From contig NZ_CP016279.1 of NCBI RefSeq assembly GCF_001542625.1, positions 4,154,001-4,218,000 on the forward strand: 64,000 bases of DNA, in the 5' to 3' direction. Below are positions 16,434 through 24,759 of this stretch, piece after piece. The stretch is from Streptomyces griseochromogenes. Lineage in GTDB: Bacteria > Actinomycetota > Actinomycetes > Streptomycetales > Streptomycetaceae. Below the pieces are notes generated by a model that ran no database searches, was not told the DNA's origin, and saw only the letters and a list, made by a program, of their open reading frames with translations. The first letter of the stretch is position 1. The number at the start of each line of letters is the position of its first letter. The position numbers were made by a program, and so were the translations under genes.

Positions 16434-16706
16434 GTGGCACACAGCTTCGAGGAACTGGTGGAGAAACAGCGCGCGGCCGAAACGGCGCACCGCACGGTAA
16501 AGGAACTGCGCGACACCTACGGGCCGCCCGCCGAGCGCGGGATGACCGGCGCCCAGTCCGGCACCTATGAGACGGCCCTGCGCGCCTGGCGGGATCTGGC
16601 GCGGGACGTGCAGACCGCCGTGAGCGACTACGCGAGGGAGACGGGCCGGCCGCGCGCCGAGGTGGAGGCCGAGGTGGAGCGGGCGGCGGCCACGGAGGAC
16701 ACATGA
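16434..16706 (+). CDS. Small helical protein of unknown function
   Basis: 90 aa from GTG 16434. Charged, mostly helical (FEELVEKQRAAETAHRTVKELRDTYG, given as two helices, then ALRAWRDLARDVQTAV), with a Glu/Ala-rich C terminus; a coiled coil is likely. No signal peptide or membrane segment. Its stop overlaps the start of the cytochrome b gene in ATGA, so they are translated together. It is not recognised as a known respiratory subunit; it may help assemble or regulate that cytochrome, which is inferred only from the coupling. Confidence 0.75.
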   Translation: MAHSFEELVEKQRAAETAHRTVKELRDTYGPPAERGMTGAQSGTYETALRAWRDLARDVQTAVSDYARETGRPRAEVEAEVERAAATEDT

Positions 16707-18196
16707 GCCGAGCGGGCCGCCGTGCCGAGCGGCTCGCGGACGCGGCGGACGCCCGGCTGCCCGTTCTGGAGGGCGGGGCACTGCTGCGCAAGGCGTTCCC
16801 CGAGCACTGGTCCTTCCTGCTCGGCGAGATCGCCCTCTACAGCCTCCTCGTGCTGATCCTGACCGGAGTGTGGCTGACCTTCTTCTTCCAGCCCGAGATG
16901 CGCGAGGTCGTCTACGACGGCCCCTACGCCCCGCTGCGGGGCGTGCTCATGTCGGCGGCCTTCGACTCCACGCTGCGCATCAGCTTCGACGTGCGCGGCG
17001 GACTGCTGATGCGGCAGGCCCACCACTGGGCCGCGCTCGTGTTCGTCGCCGCGATCGGCCTGCACATGCTGCGGATCTTCTTCACCGGCGCCTTCCGCCG
17101 GCCCCGCGAGCTGAACTGGGCGATCGGGCTCACCCTGTTCGTCCTCGCGCTCGCCGAGGGCTTCGCCGGCTACTCCCTCCCCGACGACCTGCTCTCCGGC
17201 ACCGGCCTGCGCATCGCCCAGGGCATCATGCTCTCCCTCCCGGTGGTCGGCACATACGTGGCGTTCTTCGTCTTCGGCGGCCAGTACCCGGGCCACGACA
17301 TCATCACCCGGCTCTATCCGATGCACATCCTGCTGCTGCCGGGCGCGCTCATCGCCCTGGTGACGGTGCATCTGATGCTGGTGTTCCACCTCAAGCACAC
17401 CCAGTGGCGCGGACCCGGCCGCACCCAGCGCAACGTCCTCGGCAAGCCCCTCTTCCCGCACTTCACGGCCCTGTCCGCGGGCCTGTCGCTCACCATCTCC
17501 GGCGTGCTCGTGCTGCTGTCCGGCCTCGCCCAGATCAACCCGATCTGGAACTACGGCCCCTACCGCCCCGACGTGGTCTCCACCGGCTCCCAGCCCGACT
17601 GGTACGTCGGCTTCCTGGAAGGCGCCCTGCGGCTGGTGCCACCGTGGGAGACCGACGTCGCCGGACACATCCTCATGTGGAACGTGCTGCTCCCGGCCGT
17701 CGTCCTGCCCGGCCTGCTGTTCACCGTGCTCTACGCCTACCCGTTCGTGGAACAGCGCCTGACGGGGGAGTGGCACCGAGAGCAGCATCTGTGCGACCGG
17801 CCGCGCGAACGTCCCGTGCGCACCGGCCTCGGGGTGGCGGGCACCGTCTTCTACGCCGTGCTGCTGCTGGCCGGCGGCAACGACATCATCGCCCAGACCT
17901 TCCGCATCTCCCTCGACGCTCTCACCTGGACCTTGCGCGTCGCCCTCGTCGTGGCGCCCGTCCTCGCCTTCCTCCTGACCCGCTGGGTGTGCGGGGCGCT
18001 GACCGCGGCCGAGTGCGAGCGCCTCGCCGAGGGCGTGCCGACCGGCGACATCCGCCAGAGCCTCACCGGCGGCTACGGCAGCGACCACGAGCCCGTCGAG
18101 GAGTTCCGGCCCGGCGCACCGCGCAGGCCGCTCACCGGCTCGCGTACTGGAACACCAGACCGTACACACCACGCGCCAGAACACCCAGACCGATGA
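16703..18196 (+). CDS. qcrB: Cytochrome b subunit paralogue of an actinobacterial bc complex
   Basis: 497 aa, ATG 16703. An N-terminal cytochrome b domain with haem-ligand histidines in QAHHWAALVFVAAIGLHMLR and in YPMHILLLPGALIALVTVH, and the quinol-site motif PDWY (PEWY in ubiquinol enzymes; PDWY suits menaquinol). About eight membrane helices, then an extra C-terminal helix pair (LGVAGTVFYAVLLLAGG, VALVVAPVLAFLL) and a cytoplasmic tail. In actinobacteria QcrB works with Rieske QcrA and dihaem QcrC, but neither is nearby, so this is an orphan paralogue. The last 65 bases overlap, on the opposite strand, the end of the ctaF-like gene. Confidence 0.88.
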   Translation: MSRAGRRAERLADAADARLPVLEGGALLRKAFPEHWSFLLGEIALYSLLVLILTGVWLTFFFQPEMREVVYDGPYAPLRGVLMSAAFDSTLRISFDVRGGLLMRQAHHWAALVFVAAIGLHMLRIFFTGAFRRPRELNWAIGLTLFVLALAEGFAGYSLPDDLLSGTGLRIAQGIMLSLPVVGTYVAFFVFGGQYPGHDIITRLYPMHILLLPGALIALVTVHLMLVFHLKHTQWRGPGRTQRNVLGKPLFPHFTALSAGLSLTISGVLVLLSGLAQINPIWNYGPYRPDVVSTGSQPDWYVGFLEGALRLVPPWETDVAGHILMWNVLLPAVVLPGLLFTVLYAYPFVEQRLTGEWHREQHLCDRPRERPVRTGLGVAGTVFYAVLLLAGGNDIIAQTFRISLDALTWTLRVALVVAPVLAFLLTRWVCGALTAAECERLAEGVPTGDIRQSLTGGYGSDHEPVEEFRPGAPRRPLTGSRTGTPDRTHHAPEHPDR

Positions 18197-18515
18197 GGAA
18201 CAGCCACAGCCCGTAGACCACACCGGTCGCCGTCACCGCGGAACCGAGCGCGGTGACGACGGGCCACAGGCTCTCGTCCGGGAAGAACGCCACCGGCCCG
18301 GCCCCCTCCGCCACCTCCGCGTCCGTACGGTCCTGGGCCCGTGCCCCCCTGCGCCGGTACTGGATCAGGCAGAAGAAGGCGACGAGCGCCGCCATCCCGA
18401 ACGCGACGACCAGTGCCGTCGTGCCCGTCTCGTCCCCCGACCACATCCCGTACAGCGCCGCGGACCCGCCGAAGAACACCGCGACCCCGCCGAACAGCAT
18501 CGCCTCCGCCTTCAC
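18132..18515 (-). CDS. ctaF: Actinobacterial cytochrome c oxidase subunit IV (CtaF-like)
   Basis: 127 aa from GTG 18515, after AAGGAGGGG and overlapping the ctaD stop in GTGA. Four hydrophobic stretches: [60 protein letters not shown] and [18 protein letters not shown] (each about 18-21 residues). Topology and the [10 protein letters not shown] signature between helices 2 and 3 fit CtaF, the small subunit found only in actinobacterial aa3 oxidases. Normally encoded as ctaC-ctaD-ctaF; here ctaC and ctaE are missing. The 3' end overlaps the convergent qcrB-like gene by 65 bases. Confidence 0.85.
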   Translation of the reverse strand: MKAEAMLFGGVAVFFGGSAALYGMWSGDETGTTALVVAFGMAALVAFFCLIQYRRRGARAQDRTDAEVAEGAGPVAFFPDESLWPVVTALGSAVTATGVVYGLWLFLIGLGVLARGVYGLVFQYASR

Positions 18516-20194
18516 CGCAGCCCCTCCTTCTGCGCGATCCGCACGACCTCGGGATGGTGCAGGTCGAAGGCCGGCGACTCCGACCGGATCCGGGGCAGCG
18601 CCAGGAAGTTGTGCCGCGGCGGCGGACAGGACGTCGCCCACTCCAGGCCGCGCCCCCACCCCCACGGGTCGTCCTCGGTGACCTTCTGGGCCTTCGCGGA
18701 GGTGAGCCAGACGTTGTAGAGGAACGGCAGGGTGGAGACGCCCAGCAGGAACGCCCCCACCGACGACAGGGTGTTGAGCGACGTGAACCCGTCCGAGGGC
18801 AGATAGTCCGCGTACCGGCGGGGCATCCCGGCCTCGCCCAGCCAGTGCTGCACCAGGAACGTCAGCTGGAACGCCGGGAAGAGCAGCCAGAAGTGCAGCT
18901 TGCCGAGCCGCTCGTCCAGCATCTTCCCGGTGAACTTCGGCCACCAGAAGTAGAACCCGGCGAACATCGCGAACACCACCGTGCCGAACAGCACATAGTG
19001 CAGATGCGCCACGATGAAGTACGAGTCGGTCAGATGGAAGTCCAGCGGCGGCGAGGCGATCAGCACCCCGCTCAGCCCGCCCAGCAGGAAGGACACCAGA
19101 AACCCCAGCGACCACAGCATCGGCGTCTCGAACGAGATCGACCCGTGGACCATCGTCCCGATCCACGCGAAGAACTTGATGCCCGTGGGCACCGCGATCA
19201 GGAACGACATGATGGAGAAGAACGGCAGCAGCACCGCGCCCGTCGCGAACATGTGGTGCGCCCACACCACCGCCGACAGCATGGTGATCGCGATCGTCGC
19301 CCCGATCATCGGCACATAGCCGAACAGCGGCTTGCGCGAGAAGACGGGCAGGATCTCCGAGACGATCCCGAAGAACGGCAGCGCCACGATGTACACCTCG
19401 GGATGCCCGAAGAACCAGAACAGGTGCTGCCACAGCAGCGCGCCCCCGTTCGCCGCGTCGAAGACGTGCGCCCCGAACTTCCGGTCCGCCTCCAGCACCA
19501 GCAGCGCCGCCGTGAGCACCGGGAACGCGGGCAGGATCAGGATCGAGGTGAAGAGCACGTTCCAGGTGAAGATCGGCATCCGGAACATCGTCATGCCCGG
19601 CGCGCGCAGGCACAGGATCGTCGCGATGAAGTTGACCGCGCCCAGCGTCGTCGACACACCGGCGACCACCAGGCCCATCGCCCACAGGTCACCGCCCGCG
19701 CCGGGGGAGAAGTAGGCACTGTTCAAAGGGGCGTAGGCGAACCAGCCGAAGGCGGCCGCCCCGCCCGGCACCAGGAACCCGGACACCACCATCAGCCCGC
19801 CGAACAGGTACATCCAGTACGACAGCGCGTTCAGCCGCGGGAAGGCCACGTCCGGCGCGCCGATCTGCAGCGGCATCACGGCGTTCGTGAACCCGGCGAA
19901 CATCGGTGTCGCGAACAGCAGCATCATGATCGTGCCGTGGATGGTGAAGAACTGGTCGTAGCCCTGCTTGCTCAGGATCTGCAGCCCGGGCCGGGCCAGT
20001 TCGGCGCGCATGCCGAGCGCGAGCAGCCCGGCCAGCAGGAAGAAACAGAACGCCGTGACCATGTAGAGCCGGCCGATCACCTTGTGGTCGGTCGTGGAGA
20101 CCCAGCGCAGAACGGCCCGGCCCGGGCGCGGGGCGGGAGCCGTGTAGCGTGCGACGACCTCGTGGGTGTCCGGCAATTCGGGTAGTTCCGTCAT
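18512..20194 (-). CDS. ctaD: Cytochrome c oxidase subunit I (orphan paralogue 1)
   Basis: 560 aa from ATG 20194 ([20 protein letters not shown]). A full haem-copper oxidase subunit I: twelve membrane helices, low-spin haem ligand in [14 protein letters not shown], the CuB/Tyr crosslink motif [17 protein letters not shown], the CuB His pair in [11 protein letters not shown], and haem a3/a ligands in [12 protein letters not shown]. It reduces oxygen to water and pumps protons. It overlaps the ctaF-like gene but lacks an adjacent ctaC (CuA subunit) and ctaE, which must come from elsewhere. Residues of the D and K channels were not individually checked. A second subunit I is at 39120-40745. Confidence 0.93.
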   Translation of the reverse strand: MTELPELPDTHEVVARYTAPAPRPGRAVLRWVSTTDHKVIGRLYMVTAFCFFLLAGLLALGMRAELARPGLQILSKQGYDQFFTIHGTIMMLLFATPMFAGFTNAVMPLQIGAPDVAFPRLNALSYWMYLFGGLMVVSGFLVPGGAAAFGWFAYAPLNSAYFSPGAGGDLWAMGLVVAGVSTTLGAVNFIATILCLRAPGMTMFRMPIFTWNVLFTSILILPAFPVLTAALLVLEADRKFGAHVFDAANGGALLWQHLFWFFGHPEVYIVALPFFGIVSEILPVFSRKPLFGYVPMIGATIAITMLSAVVWAHHMFATGAVLLPFFSIMSFLIAVPTGIKFFAWIGTMVHGSISFETPMLWSLGFLVSFLLGGLSGVLIASPPLDFHLTDSYFIVAHLHYVLFGTVVFAMFAGFYFWWPKFTGKMLDERLGKLHFWLLFPAFQLTFLVQHWLGEAGMPRRYADYLPSDGFTSLNTLSSVGAFLLGVSTLPFLYNVWLTSAKAQKVTEDDPWGWGRGLEWATSCPPPRHNFLALPRIRSESPAFDLHHPEVVRIAQKEGLR

Positions 20195-20228
20195 CGCCGG
20201 TGACGCTACTCCCCGTGACCGAGGGCCT

Positions 20229-20252
20229 GCCCGCGCCACGCCCGGCGCGGGC
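20229..20252 (-). terminator. Hairpin downstream of the isochorismatase-like gene
   Basis: GCCCGCGCC pairs perfectly (9 bp) with GGCGCGGGC around ACGCCC, 13 bases past the stop of the isochorismatase-like gene on the minus strand and before the start of ctaD. Confidence 0.65.
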
Positions 20253-20264
20253 CGCCCCGGCCGG

Positions 20265-20849
20265 TCAGACGTGGGTCTTGGCCAGCAGCTCCAGGATCTC
20301 GGCCGTCGTGCCGCTCTCGCCGAGCCGCGGGAAGATCCGCTCGACGCTGCCCGCGTGCGCCTCGGGGTCGCTGTCGGCCATCGCGTCGGTGGCGAGGGTG
20401 ACGTGATAGCCGTGGGCGTAGGCGTCACGGGCGGTGGACTCGACGCCGATGCTGGTGGAGATGCCGGTCAGCACGATCTGGGTGATGCCGCGGCGGCGCA
20501 GCTGGACGTCCAGATCGGTGCCGTGGAAGGCGCTCCAGTTGTGCTTGGTGACGCGGATGTCCCCCGGATGGCCGGACAGCTCGTCGACGACGACGTCCCA
20601 TCCCTCCGGGAAGGCCAGGCCGCGGGCCTGGCGCTCGGTGCGGCCGGGCACGGCGTCCGCCCAGTCGGGCGCGAAGGACACCCGGACGAGGACCACGGGC
20701 AGGCCGCGGGAACGGAACGCGTCGGCGAGCGCGGCCGTACGGGACACGACGTCCGCGGCGGCGTGGGGCTGGGTGGGCATGCCCACGATGCCGTTCTGGA
20801 GGTCGATCGCGACCACCGCGGTGCGAGGGTCGAGAGTGGTGAGCGACAT
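20265..20849 (-). CDS. Isochorismatase-family hydrolase
   Basis: 194 aa. The fold shows the family acid in [11 protein letters not shown] and the catalytic Lys in [16 protein letters not shown]. At the position of the usual nucleophilic Cys there is Gly ([17 protein letters not shown]), as in true isochorismatases such as EntB and PhzD, whereas amidases of the family (nicotinamidase, carbamoylases) keep Cys. It may therefore act on a vinyl ether or other non-amide bond; the substrate is unknown. It lies 84 bases after the MarR gene on the same strand, so probably one transcription unit under MarR control. A hairpin follows. Confidence 0.82.
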   Translation of the reverse strand: MSLTTLDPRTAVVAIDLQNGIVGMPTQPHAAADVVSRTAALADAFRSRGLPVVLVRVSFAPDWADAVPGRTERQARGLAFPEGWDVVVDELSGHPGDIRVTKHNWSAFHGTDLDVQLRRRGITQIVLTGISTSIGVESTARDAYAHGYHVTLATDAMADSDPEAHAGSVERIFPRLGESGTTAEILELLAKTHV

Positions 20850-20933
20850 GGGTCGGTCAGGCCTTTCGAGGGGTGAGGGTGCCAGGTGATCGGTCGGGGC
20901 GGAGGAGGGCCGGGTGCGGTGGGGGCCTCGGCG

Positions 20934-21371
20934 TCACGGTCGCGAGAGCCTGTCCAGCAGCTCCAGCGCCGTCAGGACCGTCTGCCGCTCCTCCTCGGTG
21001 TAGCGGTCCTGGAAGGCGCGGGCCAGCCACTCCTCGCGCAGCTGCCGGTTGCCCTCGACCCGGGCCCGGCCGGCCTCGGTGAGGGTGACCAGCTGGCGGC
21101 GGCCGTCGTCGGGGTCGGGGGCGCGCCGGATCAGGTCGTGCTGCTCCAGGGCGGCCAGTGTGGTCGCCATCGACTGCGGCCGCACCCCTTCCGCGGCGGC
21201 CAGGGCGCTGGCCGTGGCCGCGCCGTGCTTGCCGACGAGAGTGAGCGCCGACTCCTGCGGCGGAGTCAGGTCGGAGTCCCGCGCGACCTCGCGGATACGA
21301 CGCCGCAGCCGGCTGAACACCACACGCAGGTCGCGCGCCGCACGGCCGGCGGAGTCCGAGATGTGCACCAT
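20934..21371 (-). CDS. MarR-family transcriptional regulator
   Basis: 145 aa. Winged helix-turn-helix typical of MarR: LTPPQESALTLVGKHGAA (helix 3), ALAAAEGVRPQSMATTLAAL (recognition helix), then the wing DPDDGRRQLVTLTEAGR with the conserved Asp-Gly-Arg-Arg. Dimerisation helices flank it. Members repress their own operon and release DNA on binding phenolic or oxidant ligands. A 40-bp dyad lies directly upstream at 21391-21430, the likely operator. It precedes the isochorismatase-like gene and is divergent from a phosphodiesterase gene. Confidence 0.88.
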   Translation of the reverse strand: MVHISDSAGRAARDLRVVFSRLRRRIREVARDSDLTPPQESALTLVGKHGAATASALAAAEGVRPQSMATTLAALEQHDLIRRAPDPDDGRRQLVTLTEAGRARVEGNRQLREEWLARAFQDRYTEEERQTVLTALELLDRLSRP

Positions 21372-21390
21372 GCCGCAAGCCTAGGACCGG

Positions 21391-21430
21391 CAGGTGAAAC
21401 TGTCCAGCCTGGGCTGTTCAGTCTTACCTG
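21391..21430. promoter_or_regulatory. 40-bp dyad, probable MarR operator
   Basis: The inner part reads ACTG-TC-CAGCC-TG-GGCTG-TT-CAGT (21399-21422), and outer arms CAGGT and ACCTG extend the same symmetry to 21391-21430. It begins 20 bases upstream of the marR start, in the 107-base divergent region, so binding could repress both marR and the plus-strand phosphodiesterase gene. Confidence 0.65.
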
Positions 21431-21478
21431 AATAATATCCCGGGTCGCGCGACCTTCCGGACTCCCTAGGCTGGTGCC

Positions 21479-21979
21479 GTGCGTCTGCTCCTGATGTCCG
21501 ACACCCATCTCCCCAAGCGCGCCAAGCGGCTCCCGGAGGAGCTGCTCGCCGAACTCCCGCGCGCGGACGTCGTGTTCCACGCCGGCGACTGGGTCGACAG
21601 CGCCACCCTCGACCTGCTGGAGAGCCGCAGCCGCCGCCTGGTCGCCGTGTACGGCAACAACGACGGCCCCGAACTGCGCGCCCGGCTCCCCGAGGTGGCG
21701 TACGCCGACCTGGGCGGACTGCGCTTCGGCGTGGTGCACGAGACCGGCCCCGCGCAGGGCCGCGAGGCCCGCTGCGCCGCCCGCTTCCCCGACCTGGACG
21801 TGCTGGTCTTCGGCCACAGCCACATCCCCTGGGACACCGTCGCCCCCGGCGGGCTGCGGCTGCTCAACCCCGGCTCCCCGACCGACCGCCGCCGTCAGCC
21901 GCACCGCACCTACCTGACGGCGACCGTCGCCGACGGGGCGCTCGGTGATGTCACGCTGCGGCGTCTGCCCCAGCGGTAG
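21479..21979 (+). CDS. YfcE/MJ0936-type metallophosphoesterase
   Basis: 166 aa, GTG start. Calcineurin-like phosphoesterase motifs in order: LLMSDTHLPK (DxH), VFHAGDWVD (GD), VYGNNDGPE (GNND), and the paired histidines in VVHETG and FGHSHIPW. Small single-domain members of this family (YfcE, Vps29-like) hydrolyse phosphodiesters with two metals. The natural substrate is unknown. It is divergent from marR; 23 bases separate it from the GNAT gene, suggesting a two-gene unit. Confidence 0.88.
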   Translation: MRLLLMSDTHLPKRAKRLPEELLAELPRADVVFHAGDWVDSATLDLLESRSRRLVAVYGNNDGPELRARLPEVAYADLGGLRFGVVHETGPAQGREARCAARFPDLDVLVFGHSHIPWDTVAPGGLRLLNPGSPTDRRRQPHRTYLTATVADGALGDVTLRRLPQR

Positions 21980-22002
21980 CGGGCGTGTGACACGATGCGG
22001 CG

Positions 22003-22590
22003 ATGATCTTCGACCACGGCATACCCGACGTCGTACCCGCCGGCCGCATGGCCGACCGCGATCAGCCCGTCCTCGCGCTGCCGGGCGGTCTGGAACTGCG
22101 GCCCTGGCGGACGGACGACGCCGACGCCGACGCGCTGCTCGCCGGCGGACAGGACCCCGCGATCCGGCAGTGGAACCTGTTCTCCGTCGGCAGCCGCGAC
22201 GAGGCCGGGGCGCGGATCCGGCGCATGCACGAGCGATGGCGGGCCGAGACCGGCGCGGTCTGGGCGATCGCCCGGCCCGGCGGCCCGCCGCTCGGGCTCA
22301 CCGGCCTCAACGCCGTCGACCTGGCGGGCGGCACCGCCGACATCATGTACTGGGTGCTGCCCGAGTCGCGCGGCGGCGGCATCGTCGTCGAGACGGCCCG
22401 GCGGGTCAGCCGGTGGGCCCTGGACGACCTGGGTCTGCACCGTCTGCGGCTGTGCCACGCGGTCGCCAACCCGGCGTCCTGCCGTGTCGCGGAGAAGGCC
22501 GGATACGCCTTCGAGGGCACCATGCGCTCCTCGCTGCTGCACGCCGACGGCTGGCACGACGAACACCTGCACGCCCTCGTGGCCGGGTGA
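22003..22590 (+). CDS. GNAT acetyltransferase (RimJ/RimL-like)
   Basis: 195 aa. The acceptor domain is typical of the RimJ/L branch: LELRPWRTDDADALLA-like start, IMYWVLPESRGGGIVVETARR with the acetyl-CoA-binding loop, and the C-terminal LHRLRLCHAVANPASCRVAEKAGYAFEG signature (shown here in meaning as the NxxSxxxAEKxGF/Y motif). It transfers an acetyl group to an amine, often a protein N terminus or a small molecule; the target is unknown. It follows the phosphodiesterase gene closely on the same strand. Confidence 0.85.
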   Translation: MIFDHGIPDVVPAGRMADRDQPVLALPGGLELRPWRTDDADADALLAGGQDPAIRQWNLFSVGSRDEAGARIRRMHERWRAETGAVWAIARPGGPPLGLTGLNAVDLAGGTADIMYWVLPESRGGGIVVETARRVSRWALDDLGLHRLRLCHAVANPASCRVAEKAGYAFEGTMRSSLLHADGWHDEHLHALVAG

Positions 22591-22973
22591 GCCGACAGCC
22601 AGTGCCGGTTGGCACCCGTGGCCGGGGCCGATCTGCCGACGGCGTTCCTGTGCCGCACGGTGTGCCCCGTCCCGCGCCCGGAGCCGACGGCCGCCAGGGC
22701 GACTGACGATCGCCGGCGCGGCCGCCGGCCGGCCGCCGGTGTGGGACCGCTGCCCGCGCGGATGCCATGCCGTGGCTCTCGGTCCGGCGTGCCTGTATGC
22801 GGTCGCCGCGGTGTGCGCCCTCGCGCCGGTGCGGGGCTCCTGGCCGATCGGACGGCGGTGACGACCGCGTGTCTGCCGGGATCGGCGCGTCGACGGGTGC
22901 GGCCTGTCCCCGGGCCGGTCGCGCCCTCGCGGCGGAGCCGCATGCCGGCACAGCCCCGCGCCCCTTCTCGGTG
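22591..22973. other. Intergenic region without a supported gene
   Basis: 383 bases between the convergent GNAT and coxG genes. Open frames exist on both strands but their codon pattern and composition do not look like genes, and no family is recognisable. No strong hairpin or repeat was noticed beyond short GC dyads near the coxG stop (about 22973-23000). Confidence 0.45.
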
Positions 22974-23636
22974 TCACCGGCACCGGTTGGTGTGCCGCCC
23001 TCGTCCGCGCCGCAGCAGCCGTGCCGTCACCCCCGCCAGTACGGCGATCACCAACGCCACCGCCACCACCCGCTTGGCCACCGGCAGCCCGGCCGTGCGC
23101 AGGAGGTCGAGCGGCTCGGTCTCCTCGTGGACCGGCGGCACCGGCTGTGTGCGGTCGGCCCGCTCGGGCTCCTCGCCGGCGGACACGGGCCTCCCCATGG
23201 CCAGCCTGCCGGCCAGGCAGTCCGCGAACTGGCCCACCAGGCGGTCGCCGACCTCCGCCAGCACCCCGCGCCCGAACTGCGCCGGGCGGCCGGTCACCGT
23301 CAGGTCGGTCCGTACGGAGACCGCCGTGCCGCCGTCGCGCTCGCTCAGCGTGCCGGTCACCGTCGCCCTGGCCGTGCCCTGTCCCCGGGTCTCGCGGCCG
23401 CTCGCCGCGAGCACCATCCGGTGCGCCGACTCGTCCTGCTCCTCGAAGACCGCGGTGCCCCGGTAGGTCACGGTGACCGGCCCGACCTTGACCTTCACCG
23501 AGCCGGTCACGGTCGTGCCGTCGTACTCGTCCACCACCGCGCCCGGCAGACAGGGCGCGACGCGTTCGATGTCCAGCAGCGCGTGCCAGGCGTCGTCGAC
23601 CGGGACGGGGACCGTGAACTCGTGGTGCAGTTCCAT
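22974..23636 (-). CDS. coxG: CoxG-type SRPBCC protein with C-terminal membrane anchor
   Basis: 220 aa. Residues 1-145 form a CoxG (SRPBCC) domain: MELHHEFTVPVPVDDAWHAL, LPGAVVDEYDGTTVTGSVKVKVGPV, ending with the FADCLAGRL helix. After an acidic/Pro linker comes one transmembrane helix (VVAVALVIAVLAGV) and a basic tail, so the domain is tethered to the cytoplasmic face. In carboxydotrophs CoxG helps anchor CO dehydrogenase to the membrane and pass electrons to quinone. Last gene of the seven-gene coxSLMDEFG-like operon, 16 bases after the XdhC gene. Confidence 0.85.
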   Translation of the reverse strand: MELHHEFTVPVPVDDAWHALLDIERVAPCLPGAVVDEYDGTTVTGSVKVKVGPVTVTYRGTAVFEEQDESAHRMVLAASGRETRGQGTARATVTGTLSERDGGTAVSVRTDLTVTGRPAQFGRGVLAEVGDRLVGQFADCLAGRLAMGRPVSAGEEPERADRTQPVPPVHEETEPLDLLRTAGLPVAKRVVAVALVIAVLAGVTARLLRRGRGRHTNRCR

Positions 23637-23652
23637 GGGTTCCTCCTCGCAC

Positions 23653-24759
23653 TCACAAGACGGCGGGGTGGTGGATGGCCCCGGCGGTCGTGGTCAGGGG
23701 CGCGCCGGTGCCGCCCCAGCGCAGCGCGACGATCTCGGCCGCGACGGACACGGCGACCTCCTCGGGCGTACGGGCCCCGAGGTCGAGGCCGAGCGGCGAG
23801 CGCAGCCTGGCCAGGTCGGCCTCGGTGAGACCGGCCTCGGTCAGCCGCTCGCGCCGCTCGTCGTGGGTACGGCGGCTGCCCATCGCCCCGATGTAGGCGG
23901 CAGGCCTGCGCAGCGCCTCCTCCAGCAGCGGGACGTCGAACTTCGGGTCGTGGGTCAGGACGCAGATCACCGTGCGCTCGTCGGTGTCGGTGCCCTCGAG
24001 ATAGCGGTGCGGCCATGCGACGACGACCTCGACCCCGGCCGGGAAACGCTTCGGCGTGGCGAAGACCGGGCGGGCGTCGCAGACGGTGACCCGGTAGCCG
24101 AGGAAGTCGCCGATGCGGGCCACCGCCGCCGCGTAGTCGATCGCGCCGAAGACCAGCATGCGCGGCGGTGGCGCGAACGACTCCAGGAACACCGTGACGG
24201 CGTCCTCGCGGCGCTCCCCGTGCGGCCCGTAGTGCCTCAGCACCGAGGCGCCGAGGGCGAGTTCGCCGCGCGCGTCCGCGGTGACCGCGACATCGAGGCC
24301 CCTCGCGCCGAGCGTCCCGGCACTGGTGTCCGGCCAGACGGCCATCGACGCCCCGCGCGGGGCGGGTCCTTCGACCACCGTGGCCGCGGTCACCGGCTCG
24401 CCCGCGGCGACGGACGCGGCGATCGCGCCGAAGGCCGGGTCGGTCTCGGGCGTCACGGGCCGCACCAGCAGCGTGATCTCGCCGCCGCAGGTGAGACCGA
24501 CCGCGAACGCGTCCTCGTCGCTGTACCCGAAGGTCTCCAGGCGTGCCTCGCCGCTCGCCACCACCTCCTGCGCCAGCTCGAACACCGCGCCTTCCACACA
24601 GCCCCCGGAAACGCTCCCGACGACCTCGTCGTCGGGCCCCACCGCCATGGCGGCGCCCGGTCCGCGCGGCGCGCTGCGGCTGACCGCGACGACCGTGGCC
24701 AGACCGAACGGAATCCGGGCCTCGTACCAGCGCTCCAGCGCGGGCAGAATCTCACGCAC
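23653..24759 (-). CDS. coxF: XdhC/CoxF-family molybdenum-cofactor maturation protein
   Basis: 368 aa, GTG start. The N-terminal XdhC/CoxI domain has VVAVSRSAPRGPGAAMAV and VVGSVSGGCVEGAV; the C-terminal Rossmann domain has MLVFGAIDYAAAVARIGDF and YIGAMGSRRTHDERRERL. XdhC-type proteins bind the molybdenum cofactor and protect or sulfurate it before insertion into molybdenum hydroxylases. The start overlaps the preceding coxE gene by 8 bases. In Oligotropha CO dehydrogenase loci CoxF occupies this position. Whether it inserts an Mo-S-Cu centre or a simple sulfurated cofactor is unclear, because CoxL here is form II. Confidence 0.85.
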   Translation of the reverse strand: MREILPALERWYEARIPFGLATVVAVSRSAPRGPGAAMAVGPDDEVVGSVSGGCVEGAVFELAQEVVASGEARLETFGYSDEDAFAVGLTCGGEITLLVRPVTPETDPAFGAIAASVAAGEPVTAATVVEGPAPRGASMAVWPDTSAGTLGARGLDVAVTADARGELALGASVLRHYGPHGERREDAVTVFLESFAPPPRMLVFGAIDYAAAVARIGDFLGYRVTVCDARPVFATPKRFPAGVEVVVAWPHRYLEGTDTDERTVICVLTHDPKFDVPLLEEALRRPAAYIGAMGSRRTHDERRERLTEAGLTEADLARLRSPLGLDLGARTPEEVAVSVAAEIVALRWGGTGAPLTTTAGAIHHPAVL

